Positions 36,299-46,449 of a DNA stretch of 64,000 nucleotides are shown here, piece by piece. The position numbers were made by a program, and so were the translations under genes. The notes beneath the pieces were generated by a model that made no database searches, was not told the origin of the DNA, and worked only from the letters and a program-made list of their open reading frames with translations. Source of the stretch: a bacterium A37T11 (GTDB lineage: Bacteria > Bacteroidota > Bacteroidia > Sphingobacteriales > Sphingobacteriaceae); contig FOBR01000014.1 of assembly GCA_900109895.1 (NCBI GenBank), forward strand, positions 1-64,000, read 5' to 3'. The stretch's first letter is position 1, and every line of letters begins with the position of its first letter.

Positions 36299-37696
36299 TT
36301 AGGGCCTTGGATTCTGAACGAGGTGATTTAGCCTGATCTCCTCGCCCGGGATGGGCAATGTATATAAATTGCTATTCGGAGGCAGTTGATAAACGGTGCC
36401 GTCCAGTTGCCGGCTGACGGTGATATGAAACCCTTCTTTGTTTAATCTCCGGAGGTCCTGCCATCGAAGACCTCGAAAAGCCAGTTCTTTTCTTCTTTCT
36501 GCCAGCACAGTGTTTAAAGCACTACTTTGGTCAGTAATTTGATAGGGCATGTATTTACCGGTCCTAAACCGGGTGATGAGGAGTTTGTTCAGCAGGCCTA
36601 TCCCTTCTTCAACCTGATTATTCCGAATCAGGCATTCCGACCTGATGAGGTATAGTTCATCCATAGCGAAACCACCAAAATTATCGTACCCTCCATAGCT
36701 CAGATTGTTATTCGCTTTTCCAGGATAGGCGTAAGAGGGGGTATAATAAAAATCCTTTCTTAAATCATCAGGTAAATATGAATCGTATAGCGTTGAATCA
36801 ATCAGGGTATTGGGACTTCCCCCGGCCGCATAGAATATAGGGTCATTAATGCCCAAAGCGCTTTGGCAGATCGTTTCCGGATTGTTATAGTCAATATAAA
36901 ACGGCGTGGATTGTGTCGCCAGATCATTGTAATTGAGAAGCTGATCGGTTAAAGCCAGGCTTTTTTCTGCATAGGTACCTGCATACCCGTAGTCTCTCAT
37001 GGCAAGATAAACTCTGGATAAGGCTGCATATGCGGCCTCTTTACAGGGACGCCCCCTCAATTTGGAGGGCAGGCCTGCCGGGAGCAAATCCGCAGACAGC
37101 GCGAAGTCTTTTATCAATTGGGTATAGGTCAATTTCAGTGTTGCCCGGCCGTAGGATTGGTCCACGTTCGGCGAAAGCCGGAGGGGAATGCCTAAATCCG
37201 TTTCGGCAGAAGAAGGATCGTATACCGGGGCAAACAGCTGTGCTAAATTAAAAAAGGCATACGAGCGGCAAAATAAAGCCCATCCTTTCACAAAATCCCA
37301 CTGAAAGGCATTGATGTCGTTTCTTTGGACCCCATTTAAACCGTCTAACACAACATTTGCGATAAAAACCTGCTGATAGGCACTGGACCAATCCAATATT
37401 CCATAGGAACTTTCCTCAAAATCGGGTTTGAAAAGATAGGCGCTTCGTTGATACACCAGGACCAATGCTTCCAGTGCGCTCCGGTTTGCCAGGTAAAAAT
37501 TGTCAGAAGAGATCTCCCCCAGGTTGGAGGTTGAATTCATGAGCTCATAATTGTCCAAAAGCCGGGTATAATCGTCCAGGGTTTTAGGTATAATCAGCGC
37601 AGTATACGGCTTTTTATCCAAATATTTTTGGCAAGAAGTGGTCAATACGGCCATCAGGCAGCAAATACATGCAGTTATTTTTTTAATTAATTTCAT
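36299..37696 (-). CDS. RagB/SusD family lipoprotein (465 aa)
   Basis: Lipoprotein signal (LTTSCQKYLDKKP, Cys22), a short SusD-like fold with FVKGWALFCRSYAFFNLAQLF, RPCKEAAYAALSRVYLAMRDY, and a C-terminal LYLIRSECLIRNNQVEEGI and LAERRKELAFRGLRWQDLRRL ending NPRP. The smaller size and the TlpA neighbour are typical of SusD proteins tied to protein or peptide uptake rather than glycans; that link is inference. Confidence 0.9.
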   Translation of the reverse strand: MKLIKKITACICCLMAVLTTSCQKYLDKKPYTALIIPKTLDDYTRLLDNYELMNSTSNLGEISSDNFYLANRSALEALVLVYQRSAYLFKPDFEESSYGILDWSSAYQQVFIANVVLDGLNGVQRNDINAFQWDFVKGWALFCRSYAFFNLAQLFAPVYDPSSAETDLGIPLRLSPNVDQSYGRATLKLTYTQLIKDFALSADLLPAGLPSKLRGRPCKEAAYAALSRVYLAMRDYGYAGTYAEKSLALTDQLLNYNDLATQSTPFYIDYNNPETICQSALGINDPIFYAAGGSPNTLIDSTLYDSYLPDDLRKDFYYTPSYAYPGKANNNLSYGGYDNFGGFAMDELYLIRSECLIRNNQVEEGIGLLNKLLITRFRTGKYMPYQITDQSSALNTVLAERRKELAFRGLRWQDLRRLNKEGFHITVSRQLDGTVYQLPPNSNLYTLPIPGEEIRLNHLVQNPRP

Positions 37697-37706
37697 CTTC
37701 TGATCT

Positions 37707-40700
37707 TTAAAACGTGGCTTTCATCCCAAGTGCAATGCTTTTTTGTTGGGGTAGGTCAGTAAACTCTGGGTCGATGTCTGCTTTCTTCCAGATCTGGCCC
37801 AAATCGGATAAGTACAGATTGCAACTTAAGTCGGAAAACGGGAAACCGGAAATCCTGCTTTTGCTCCATTGATAAGAGAGCTGGATGTCCTGCAGCCGGA
37901 TATGGTCTCCTCTGGCAACAAGTACTTCCGAATTGCTGTAAAATTGGTCCCTGCTACTGCTCCTTGGATAGGTCATCGAAGGTACATCTGTGGTCGCCTC
38001 ATCCCCCGGTTGTTGCCATCGCTTGCTGTAATCGCTTTTGCCGGGTGTATCCAACGTGAAAAGCCCGCTGTAATTAATGGAAAGTTGCCGGAAATAATAA
38101 CCCAGCTTGTACAGCACATTAAAAGACAAGGTCAGTTGCTTGTACTGAAAGGTGTTCCGTAAACTACCAAACAATTGCGGGCTGGAAGTGCCGTTATAAA
38201 TCACGCTTTCTTCGTTGTCAGCTGTATTAATACTACTCCATGCCTTACTTGGCTCGCCGTTCAGATAACCTATGGGATCGCCAGTCGCCGGATCAAGCCC
38301 TGCCCACCTGTAGCTGTAAAGGGCGCTATATGGTTTTCCTTCGTGGAGCCCCAAGGCGGTCGTTGACGCCATATAATGGGTGATTTTGTCGGCACTATAG
38401 CTAAGCAAGAACTGTGTGGACCATGTAATATCAGGGCTTACTAAATTGTTGGAAGATACGTTGACATCAAGCCCATTTCCGGTCATATCGGCAGCATTCC
38501 CTTTGAATTGCGTAAAACCTGTGGACGCTGCCAGAGGACTAAAACCGATCAGATCTTTCGCGTTCCTGGTATAGTATTCTATACTCCCGAAAAGCCTGTT
38601 TTGCGTTATGGAAAAATCCAGGCCGTAATTCCTGACCGCGATCTTTTCCCAGCGCAGGGAAGGATTAGGCGGGTTAACGATCGTGGCGGCATTGGTAGCA
38701 AAGGTATAACTGTATTGAGCCTGTGCTGTTGTAAAAGCCGAAACGGTTTTGTCGACATTGCCATTGTATCCATGGGTGACGCGCAGGCGCAAATAAGGCA
38801 ACCAATCCAGTTGGTAAAAGGATTCCTTGCTCAGTATCCAGCTCCCTCCCACAGACCACAGCGGGACGGTTTTTTGATTGGCTTTTACACCGAATAGATT
38901 GGAGGCGTCTTTGCGGCCGCTTAAGGTAAGGGTATACTTGCTGTCATAGGTATATGCTGCGTTTGCATAGTACGAGTAAGATCGGTCTGTCGTACCGCCT
39001 GTGGAAGCCACAAGGGGAATGGGCCGCTTTGCGCCTGTTATAATCGTTGGGTACGGGTTGACGTAATCCATGGCACTAAAAGCTCCGATATCTCCATCAT
39101 AACCATACAACCTGTTTTTGTCAAAGGAGCTTTCGTAGTCCTTTAGTTCTGCACCGGCAATGGAGGTGACCTGGTGTTTTTCAAACGACCAATCAAAGTT
39201 TAGTTGCCCGCGCACATTGTGCGAGTAAAAACCGGAGCGGTATCGATCCAGGATATCCCCTTCCGGAATGATTTTGTTTAACGCACCAGTAGCCCGATTT
39301 ACTTGCGTATACTGATTGACCAGATCACGTACAAAATACGTGTCCGCACCTTGCAGGTTGTCTTCTTCATTATTGCCGCTCGTATATTGGTAGAGTACAC
39401 TGAGGGAAAACAGTTTGTTTATTTTGTATTTCAGGCTGCTGTTTATGGTGTAAGTGGTGATTTTGCGATGGTCATCATATTGGTTAAATTCATCCATGGG
39501 TTTCCTTGACCAATCTAACAAGGCTCCGCCTCCGATCGTGTCTATCCAGGATTTACGGTAAGGATAGTCTGTAGTTGGATTTCCGGCATCGTCTACCAAA
39601 GGAATATAGATGCGGATTGGGCGAATATTGGCGCTGTTGGAACTGTAGCTGATCTTGTTGACAACATAGTTCACCCCGATGTTCATTTCTAACCGGTCTT
39701 TTAATAGATAATAGGTATTCGCCGCATTCAGTGTAATTCGGCTGTCGCCGGCTTTTTGCATCTCTCCAATGTTGTCATCATACCCTGCAGAGAATAGATA
39801 TTTGTTATGGGCACCCCCACCATTGATACTAACTGCGTTCTGTTGGTTGACGGCATTCCGGTAGAAGTATTTTTCCTGGTCTCGTCGGTAGTCATATTGC
39901 GATAGTTGAGCGATCTGAGCGCTGGCTTCATCTGCTGTGATACCCCCATCTCGTTGTTTGAACAGAATATCCTGTAAGGGGGAGATCGCCTGATAGGCTA
40001 CAGCGGAGTACCAATCGAATACGTTTTTGTCAAACAGGAATTTTTCCACTTCGATCATATCAGCGGTAGACATTTGGTGCCTGCCCATCATATCGGCCTT
40101 CTCCCGGATAGTCACATTGGAACTGATAGTCACTTTTGCGGCCTGGTTCAACTGGCCTTTTTTGGTGGTGATCACAATGACGCCATTGCCTGCCCGCACA
40201 CCCCAAATGGAGGCTGCGGCGGCATCTTTCAAAATGGTGACCGAGGAAACATCATTCGGATTTATAGTAGAGAGGTCTCCATCATAGGGAAAATTATCTA
40301 CTACAATCAATGGATCGGCATTGGCCAATATGGTACTGCGGCCCCGGATGCTAAACCCGAGGGTATTGGTTCCGTTGTTTGGCCCGACACCAAATAGCAC
40401 ACTACTGGACACGCCTTTGAGGCGATCAAGTATATTTGTTGAAAAGCTCCGGTTTAGCAGGGTACTGTCAATAACGGTAAAACTTCCGGTGCTGCGCTCG
40501 GGTGAAAGTTTTTGATACCCCGTACTTACCTCCACTTCCTCCAGCTCATTTCCCTCTGATGCCAATTTTATGATGAGTGGCATCTTGGTATCCGGGCCGA
40601 AAGGGATTTCTTGGGCTTGGTAGCCAAGGAAGGTGACGAAGATGGTGCCTTTAATAACAGGCGTCGTTAACCTAAAGCTGCCGTCCTTATCGGTCATTAC

Positions 40701-40880
40701 CCCTAAACCACCGGATTTGAGTTTGACGGTGGCACCTTCAAGGGGCTTGTTGTCGCTGGCGGAGATCACGGTGCCGGTAATGCTGCGCGGCTGGGTTTGT
40801 GCCTGGACAGAACCCGTTATTAAGCTGACTATGCATAGGAATGGCACGTACCATCCCCCTAAGCGTAAAATTTGCTTCAC
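37707..40880 (-). CDS. SusC/RagA TonB-dependent transporter (1057 aa)
   Basis: Signal ending VQAQTQP, carboxypeptidase-like domain (ITGTVISASDNKPLEGATVK), TonB box (EEVEVSTGYQKLSPERSTGS), plug with IRGRSTILANADPLIVVDNF and LKDAAAASIWGVRAGNGVIV, then the barrel. No STN domain. The plug variant IWGVRAGNGVIVI differs from the two glycan-type SusCs in the window (LYGSRGANGVV/IYGSRGAKGVV) and marks a different SusC clade. First gene of the SusC-SusD-TlpA operon; a hairpin cluster lies upstream. Confidence 0.92.
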   Translation of the reverse strand: MKQILRLGGWYVPFLCIVSLITGSVQAQTQPRSITGTVISASDNKPLEGATVKLKSGGLGVMTDKDGSFRLTTPVIKGTIFVTFLGYQAQEIPFGPDTKMPLIIKLASEGNELEEVEVSTGYQKLSPERSTGSFTVIDSTLLNRSFSTNILDRLKGVSSSVLFGVGPNNGTNTLGFSIRGRSTILANADPLIVVDNFPYDGDLSTINPNDVSSVTILKDAAAASIWGVRAGNGVIVITTKKGQLNQAAKVTISSNVTIREKADMMGRHQMSTADMIEVEKFLFDKNVFDWYSAVAYQAISPLQDILFKQRDGGITADEASAQIAQLSQYDYRRDQEKYFYRNAVNQQNAVSINGGGAHNKYLFSAGYDDNIGEMQKAGDSRITLNAANTYYLLKDRLEMNIGVNYVVNKISYSSNSANIRPIRIYIPLVDDAGNPTTDYPYRKSWIDTIGGGALLDWSRKPMDEFNQYDDHRKITTYTINSSLKYKINKLFSLSVLYQYTSGNNEEDNLQGADTYFVRDLVNQYTQVNRATGALNKIIPEGDILDRYRSGFYSHNVRGQLNFDWSFEKHQVTSIAGAELKDYESSFDKNRLYGYDGDIGAFSAMDYVNPYPTIITGAKRPIPLVASTGGTTDRSYSYYANAAYTYDSKYTLTLSGRKDASNLFGVKANQKTVPLWSVGGSWILSKESFYQLDWLPYLRLRVTHGYNGNVDKTVSAFTTAQAQYSYTFATNAATIVNPPNPSLRWEKIAVRNYGLDFSITQNRLFGSIEYYTRNAKDLIGFSPLAASTGFTQFKGNAADMTGNGLDVNVSSNNLVSPDITWSTQFLLSYSADKITHYMASTTALGLHEGKPYSALYSYRWAGLDPATGDPIGYLNGEPSKAWSSINTADNEESVIYNGTSSPQLFGSLRNTFQYKQLTLSFNVLYKLGYYFRQLSINYSGLFTLDTPGKSDYSKRWQQPGDEATTDVPSMTYPRSSSRDQFYSNSEVLVARGDHIRLQDIQLSYQWSKSRISGFPFSDLSCNLYLSDLGQIWKKADIDPEFTDLPQQKSIALGMKATF

Positions 40881-41027
40881 GTTATTTCATTTTAAGTTAA
40901 AAATTTAATAATTAAGAAATCGGATCACCACAGAGATGGGCAATTCGGGAAAGTGAAACAAATGTCAATCGGGGCGTTTAATAATGTTTTTGAAGCGGTT
41001 TTTTAAAGATGGGTTAGTTTTAGGGAA

Positions 41028-41325
41028 AACAAAACCAGCCTCTCTCCTGCTCTTGTGAGGGGTACTTGAGGCAACGGAAATGGTTTTGTTTTTTAGTTTC
41101 ATTGCTCGCTTTATTAGCGAGCCTCTTTCAAAAACCTAAAAAAGCCATTAGGCCGGGTTTACTGATGCCCGCGCTCCTGGTGGTAACAGGGAGTGGCTTC
41201 CCACTCTGGACGCATCAATAAGTGCCCCGGCCTAATGGCTAAATGCCTTAGAACCGGGTGCTCACTTATTTCTCGCGTCCATATCAATTACCACATTGCG
41301 CGGACGAGGCTCTAAAGTGAACACC
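41028..41325. other. Cluster of four strong inverted repeats (structured RNA or regulator sites)
   Basis: Four stems: AACAAAACCA (41028) with 41081-41090; GCTCGCT/AGCGAGC around 41104-41122; a 15-bp perfect stem AGCCATTAGGCCGGG (41143-41157) with 41226-41240 enclosing smaller hairpins; and GGTGCTCACTT (41257) with 41315-41325. On the minus strand the 15-bp stem is followed by six Ts, so a transcript of about 200 nt ending near 41140 is possible. No coding frame seen. Confidence 0.55.
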
Positions 41326-41454
41326 TCTTAAAATACAGAAAGTGTTCTAATGTATTTTATAATTACTATTTTTTATAATACATTTAATTATTCTCAGTTA
41401 TTACTAAGGACAAATATAAAGCAAAAATATTCTATTGCAAATAAATATACATTT

Positions 41455-41462
41455 TATTTTTG
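41455..41462 (+). promoter_or_regulatory. -7 element TATTTTTG with near-leaderless start
   Basis: TATTTTTG fits TAnnTTTG and ends 2 bp before the ATG at 41465, with TTG 17 bp upstream. Implies a leaderless mRNA. Confidence 0.5.
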
Positions 41463-41464
41463 CA

Positions 41465-41962
41465 ATGGATAAAAAATCCAAATTTGAGTTAGAAATAGTG
41501 ACTAGTTCAATAACTATCCGTGTTAAGCACGGCAAGTCCCAGGCATATATAGCAATGATCCTGAATGTATCTGAAGGATATATTGGACAAGTTGAAAGCC
41601 CAAATTTTCCATCAATGTATACACATGATCAGCTAAATGCCATTGCCATAGATTTAGGTATTTCACCTCAAGAATTTTATCCTAATCATGCGATTAAGCA
41701 AGAATTACCAAAAAAAGACCTATTCGCGAAACTTGCGAAACATAAACTGGTTGAAAGTGGCATAGCCAAATTGATAAAGAAAGGATATTTTAAAAATGAG
41801 AGATATGTCAAAGATATTATAACAACGCTTGGCTCGCTGGCCGAATTTAAAGATTTGATATTGATCAACAAAGATATAACCGATGTTTTAAGACCATTAA
41901 CAAAAGGTGAGATTTTGGAAAGCAAAACGATTGGGGGCAAAAATGTTTATTGGAAGGGGTAG
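41465..41962 (+). CDS. XRE-like HTH protein, 165 aa
   Basis: N-terminal HTH (ITIRVKHGKSQAYIAMILNVSEGYIGQVE) and a C-terminal helical part ending in ESKTIGGKNVYWKG. Probable regulator. The start is taken at 41465 because the -7 element sits 2 bp upstream. First gene of the defence island; proteins like this often control neighbouring toxins or phage-defence genes. Confidence 0.7.
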   Translation: MDKKSKFELEIVTSSITIRVKHGKSQAYIAMILNVSEGYIGQVESPNFPSMYTHDQLNAIAIDLGISPQEFYPNHAIKQELPKKDLFAKLAKHKLVESGIAKLIKKGYFKNERYVKDIITTLGSLAEFKDLILINKDITDVLRPLTKGEILESKTIGGKNVYWKG

Positions 41963-42059
41963 TTTCTTAGTCTAGCTTATGGAACTTGACCATTGGCAAT
42001 AAAAAGAGTTAATTGAATTGAAATTAATAAAATGATCACGTTATAATAAAATAGATGCT

Positions 42060-42245
42060 ATGGCTAGAAAAATCAGAAAAGATATTAAGGTAGGAAGTTT
42101 AGAAAAAAAATTAATTTTAGCTTCCGGATCAATAAAGAATCTTGATGGACGTGATGCCCGTAGCGACAAAAAATTGGGGGCTCTTCAAAAAGATGCAGAA
42201 AAAGTATTGAAAAAGCCTATTACTAATTTCGAGATACCAAAGTGA
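42060..42245 (+). CDS. Small basic protein of unknown function, 61 aa
   Basis: Lys/Arg-rich (MARKIRKDIKVGSLEKKL...) with no membrane segment. I do not recognise it. It ends just before the DUF262 fragment. It may be a small defence-island gene or chance ORF. Confidence 0.35.
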   Translation: MARKIRKDIKVGSLEKKLILASGSIKNLDGRDARSDKKLGALQKDAEKVLKKPITNFEIPK

Positions 42246-42270
42246 GTATTCTTAGGAAAAAACAGAACTA

Positions 42271-42507
42271 TATGAATCTTGGAAAGATATCCTTGAACAA
42301 ATTAAATTAATAGGTGCAAAATTAGTAGCCTCCGATTATTTTATCGGATCATTAGTACTTGTTGGTGATGACTTAAAAGACTCTTCATTTCTTGTGGATG
42401 ATGGCCAACAAAGATTAGCAACCATAACAATACTATTATCAGCATTAACCGAAATATCAAAGAAGCATGATCGTAATTTTTCACAAAGTTGTTATTCATA
42501 TGTCTAA
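42271..42507 (+). pseudogene. DUF262 (GmrS-like) fragment
   Basis: A 78-codon frame without a good start that reads SDYFIGSLVLV and DDGQQRLATITILLSALTEI. DGQQRL is the signature of DUF262, the domain of GmrSD-type modification-dependent restriction enzymes. The C-terminal 400 or more residues are missing, so this is a relic of a restriction gene. Confidence 0.75.
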
Positions 42508-42626
42508 GGGAAGGACAGAGATTAAGATTGGCAAAAATGAGATGGGGAGGTGGGTTTATGGGAATGTCATATAAAAATCAATTAATTTAACAAGTTGTAA
42601 CTGTACTTCCATACAACCTAATATAG

Positions 42627-43769
42627 ATGAATAAACTAATCATTATCGGAAATGGCTTCGATTTACACCACGGTCTTCCAACAAGCTATGGTTCATTTAT
42701 AAAATGGCTGGTAAAGCAAAACTTAGAAAAGGTATTTACTAATGAACAAGGTGACGATGAATTGTTCGTGATTAAAAAGGAAAGCCTGTACGGTACTGAC
42801 ATATCACCATATAATCTCCAAACGCTGGACGAAATAATTGAACTTTTACTTCAAAATCAAACGGAAAAGGAAGGGACCGTTGTTAATTCCAATTTCCAGC
42901 TGTTTAAGTGCGGGTTACATCCCCACGGAAAATTCGCTACCGAAATCATTGAAAATATGAGAACGCATAATTGGGTGGACATTGAGATGGAATATTTCAG
43001 GCAATTGACTGTAATACTCAAAAGCTATAACCAAGAGAATACGATAAGGGATAAGGCAATAAATGAATTGGATACTTTAAATCGAAATTTAACTTATTTA
43101 ATACAAAAACTCAGGGACTATCTGACCGAAGTTGTTGGAAATAAAAAGGCAAACGAGCACTTTGGAAATATAGCAGGTGACCCAATTCAATCCAATATAA
43201 TACAAGACCAACACCATTTAAAACGTTTACAAAACGATGATTACGATGATCCCGAAAACAAACGATTTATCAAGCCAGGAGAAGTGTTGTTTTTGAATTT
43301 TAACTATACAACGCTTCCCAATAAGCTATTCGACAGGAATAAGAACTTCAATTACATTAACATCCATGGAACCATTGATAATAAAAATACCCCTCCAACA
43401 TTTGGATTTGGTGACGAAGTAGGCGAAGAATACGCTGATATGGAAAAAACCAACGACAACAGATTTCTAATGTTTGCAAAATCGTTTGCGTATTCCCAGA
43501 ACGGAAACTATTCTGAATTGGTAAAATTTATCGAATCTGATTCTTTTTGTGTTTATATATGGGGCCATTCTTGCGGCCTATCAGACAGGACACTGCTCAA
43601 CATGATCTTCGAACATAATAATTGTGCTGCGATTCAACCTTTCTATTGGAAGCGGGCAGACGGCACAGATAATTTCACTGAAATAATTCAAAACTTATCC
43701 AGGCACTTCAAAAACAAGCAGAAATTCAGAAACCGGCTCGTACATAAAAAAGAATGTATACCTTTATAG
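42627..43769 (+). CDS. AbiH-family abortive infection protein
   Basis: A 380-residue protein starting MNKLIIIGNGFDLHHGLPTSYGSF: G-N-G-F-D-L-x-H-x-L-P-T-x-Y-x-x-F is the AbiH signature. Central NFNYTTLPNKLF and NIHGTID, and late VYIWGHSCGLSDRTLL also fit. AbiH proteins protect against phage by an unknown mechanism. The gene is intact and adjacent to other defence genes; an IS481 element follows 72 bp downstream. Confidence 0.88.
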   Translation: MNKLIIIGNGFDLHHGLPTSYGSFIKWLVKQNLEKVFTNEQGDDELFVIKKESLYGTDISPYNLQTLDEIIELLLQNQTEKEGTVVNSNFQLFKCGLHPHGKFATEIIENMRTHNWVDIEMEYFRQLTVILKSYNQENTIRDKAINELDTLNRNLTYLIQKLRDYLTEVVGNKKANEHFGNIAGDPIQSNIIQDQHHLKRLQNDDYDDPENKRFIKPGEVLFLNFNYTTLPNKLFDRNKNFNYINIHGTIDNKNTPPTFGFGDEVGEEYADMEKTNDNRFLMFAKSFAYSQNGNYSELVKFIESDSFCVYIWGHSCGLSDRTLLNMIFEHNNCAAIQPFYWKRADGTDNFTEIIQNLSRHFKNKQKFRNRLVHKKECIPL

Positions 43770-43840
43770 AATAATCATGAACCGATTAAGTTTAACCATT
43801 TTTTGAACTTATACCAGATTTGACTTGTAATAGCCACTAC

Positions 43841-45068
43841 TTGATCTGACAGTCACTGGTTTTAAAAAACTGTCAGTTGGTCCCTGCTAATATACATCAT
43901 TTTCTTCAAACTCGACAGACACATTTTGGCCGACGCCCTCTCTCTGTGTGGAGGAGGGCTTTGGCACAAAATGGTCTTCGGCCAGTACTTCCAACAACTT
44001 TTCGTGCGCTAACGATTCGCTCTGCATAAATGTCTGCATTGGGGTCTTTCCATAACAGTACCTGCCCGTATGTGTGCGCTCCTCATTATAGTATGTGAGC
44101 CATTTATCCAGGTCTGTCTGCAAATCAACTATACTCCGGTATACTTTTTTCCGGAAGGCTACTGCATAAAACTCCTCTTGGATGGTCCGGTGGAACCGTT
44201 CACATATTCCGTTTGTTTGTGGGCTCTTAGCCTTCGTCTTGCTATGATCGATGTCTTCCAGGGCCAGATAGAGCTGATATTCGTGATGCTCCCTTGCCCC
44301 GCAGTATTCCGTGCCTCTGTCGGTTAGTACACGCAACAACCGCAGGTCATGTTCTTCAAAGAAAGGAACCACCCGGTCATTCAGCATGTCGGCTGCCACC
44401 AGTGCGTTCTTACGGTCATATAGTTTGGCAAAGGCAACTTTTGAATAGGTGTCAATGAAGGTTTGTTGGTAGATATGGCCAACACCTTTAATATTGCCTA
44501 CATAATAGGTGTCTTGCGATCCCAGGTAGCACGGGTGATGGGTTTCGATTTCACCTATGGCCTTCTTCTCTTCCTTGGCCCGCTCAAGAGCGGCTAGCTG
44601 GGACTCTGTCAACAAAATGCCCTCCTGGGCCGATTTAGCCTCCAAGGCTTTCAAGCGTAGTTTAAAGGTGTGTAGATCGTGACGTAACCAAATACTCCTT
44701 ACTCCTCCAGGGGATATGATGATGCCTTTTTTCTTAAGTTCGTTACTGGCTCTAAGCTGTCCAAAAGCCGGATGGGAAATGGCTATTTCAACTGCCGCTT
44801 TCTCCACATGCTCCTCCACCCGGTTTTTAAGAATAGGCTTTCTTCTGGATATCTCCTGAAGCGCTAGTTCTCCGCCCTGCTCATAAAGCTCCTTGAATCT
44901 GTAGAAGCTGTCCCGGGAATAACCCATTACTTTACATGCCTTCGATACATTGTTTAAATGCTGCGCAAGCTCCAGTACGCCTAACTTGTTTTTGATGATT
45001 TTTTGTTGTGTTGTCATATTACTTATTCTGTTTTAAAGTTACTAATTTATAGGTAACTGTCAGATTAA
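43841..45068. mobile_element. IS481-type insertion sequence, 1.23 kb
   Basis: One transposase ORF between imperfect ends TTGATCTGACAGTCAC (43841) and, inverted, TTAATCTGACAGTTAC (ending 45068). The second end recurs at 51921 and 60167, which fixes the boundary. No target duplication was evident. A truncated copy is at 51921-52522. Confidence 0.8.
43887..45017 (-). CDS. IS481-family DDE transposase
   Basis: A 376-residue transposase. Two N-terminal HTHs ([32 protein letters not shown]), then the DDE core: [46 protein letters not shown] and [23 protein letters not shown] intact, so the element may be active. It sits between AbiH and the WYL gene, whose stop is 13 bp from the IS end. Confidence 0.92.
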   Translation of the reverse strand: MTTQQKIIKNKLGVLELAQHLNNVSKACKVMGYSRDSFYRFKELYEQGGELALQEISRRKPILKNRVEEHVEKAAVEIAISHPAFGQLRASNELKKKGIIISPGGVRSIWLRHDLHTFKLRLKALEAKSAQEGILLTESQLAALERAKEEKKAIGEIETHHPCYLGSQDTYYVGNIKGVGHIYQQTFIDTYSKVAFAKLYDRKNALVAADMLNDRVVPFFEEHDLRLLRVLTDRGTEYCGAREHHEYQLYLALEDIDHSKTKAKSPQTNGICERFHRTIQEEFYAVAFRKKVYRSIVDLQTDLDKWLTYYNEERTHTGRYCYGKTPMQTFMQSESLAHEKLLEVLAEDHFVPKPSSTQREGVGQNVSVEFEENDVY

Positions 45069-45080
45069 GTCTTGACTATT

Positions 45081-46349
45081 TCATTTGACTCTACGCCTTC
45101 TTGTGACTGAGGTTTTGAATTGTAAAGAAAGAACTTTGACACTCTGTATTCCATCTATACGAAAAGTTCGAATTTCTCTTTTGGCACAACAGTAGCCATG
45201 TAAATAGTCCTTTCCATTTTTTTCTGATTTAGGAACTATAAAATACCCTCTTAAAACTCTATTAGATAATTTATCATTGCTATTTTTGTATTGAATCAAT
45301 ATATATCTATTCTCAGCCGCAGCTTTATCAACTAATGCAATGAAATCCTCACGCATATCAGCTACCTTTGGTGCTTTTGCTCCTGGCGAGAAATTAAAGT
45401 TTGGATGCTTGTCTTTTGTAAACACATGTTTTTCGACAATTTCAATTAGATTTTCCAACATCTTCTGAGACAATGGGATATCTATTATCCTCTCGTGAAT
45501 TATGTCATGGGCGGCAAGAAAATATGTTCCGTTTAGATAGTTCAGTGCCTTCGGTTTTAATATTATTGTAGGTTCAGCTCTAGGAATAGACTTCGGTAAA
45601 TCGCAACTTTCCAATTGATAATATCCCCCACTTTCTATCATTTCACTTATATCATAAAGCTTTTGAAGATCTAATACCTCAATTAAACTCACTGCTTCTA
45701 CAGGCAAAACGTTTTCAGACCATTTTTCAGCAATTTGGTTGTACCACCTACATTTGATCAGGCCAACAGAAATGTAGCGTTTGCGGGTGCCTGTTTTGGG
45801 ATCGTAGTTGTCAAAATTGGTCTTGTTGTTCTCTGGAATTTTAACTTCAATTATCTCTACGGTCGGTGAAACATTATTCTGAGGGAACGTTGTTTTCGTT
45901 GTCCTGTATTCCGAATAACCAATTTCTGAAGATGAAATTTTTTTCTTACTCGTTTCTATCTCCGCTGTCTTTAATATCACTAATCTATTAAGATAGAGCT
46001 TTCTTAGTTCCTGCAATTTTTTTTCGCTTCCTTCCGGAATATTAGCCCATACTTCATTTTCAGAGATCTTTTTAAAGGTTTTTAAGCTTTTCGAAGAAAA
46101 CCAGGCCTCCATAAAACCATGTTGTCTCGCTGCAAACCACACACATTTACATTGTGCGCTCCCTCTTTCGGCTATTTGCACACCTGTTTTTTCGTCAAAT
46201 CTGTCTTTAATTTCTGACAGAATTTCAACGATTACCATTAGTGGGGATATTAATTGAGAATCACCAGCAATATTTACATTAGAATTTTCTTGCCAATAGG
46301 GATGAGAGTTTGCAACTACAATATCTCCAAGTTTAGGATCTGTTAACAT
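45081..46349 (-). CDS. WYL-domain-like protein (422 aa)
   Basis: The C-terminal 80 residues (AAENRYILIQYKNSNDKLSNRVLRGYFIV, then DYLHGYCCAKREIRTFRIDGI) fit the WYL nucleic-acid or ligand-sensing domain common in defence regulators. The long N-terminal part has GDIVVANSHPYW and no domain I can name. No HTH was recognised. The position in a defence island between IS481 and the reverse transcriptase suggests a regulator of that island. Confidence 0.6.
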   Translation of the reverse strand: MLTDPKLGDIVVANSHPYWQENSNVNIAGDSQLISPLMVIVEILSEIKDRFDEKTGVQIAERGSAQCKCVWFAARQHGFMEAWFSSKSLKTFKKISENEVWANIPEGSEKKLQELRKLYLNRLVILKTAEIETSKKKISSSEIGYSEYRTTKTTFPQNNVSPTVEIIEVKIPENNKTNFDNYDPKTGTRKRYISVGLIKCRWYNQIAEKWSENVLPVEAVSLIEVLDLQKLYDISEMIESGGYYQLESCDLPKSIPRAEPTIILKPKALNYLNGTYFLAAHDIIHERIIDIPLSQKMLENLIEIVEKHVFTKDKHPNFNFSPGAKAPKVADMREDFIALVDKAAAENRYILIQYKNSNDKLSNRVLRGYFIVPKSEKNGKDYLHGYCCAKREIRTFRIDGIQSVKVLSLQFKTSVTRRRRVK

Positions 46350-46449
46350 AATTTAATTTTTTGCAATATACTTTTTTTTGTATATTTGGACAAACCCTGC
46401 AGAAATTATGAGGAGAGAGACAATTAGAATAGGCTGAAAATTAATTAAA

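Noticed and set aside
41143-41240. Possible tRNA, tmRNA or retron ncRNA
   Set aside because: No cloverleaf, CCA end or anticodon arm seen, and the only reverse transcriptase is over 5 kb away.
43841-45068. Target-site duplication of the IS481 element
   Set aside because: Flanking bases on the two sides do not match for any 3-6 bp length.
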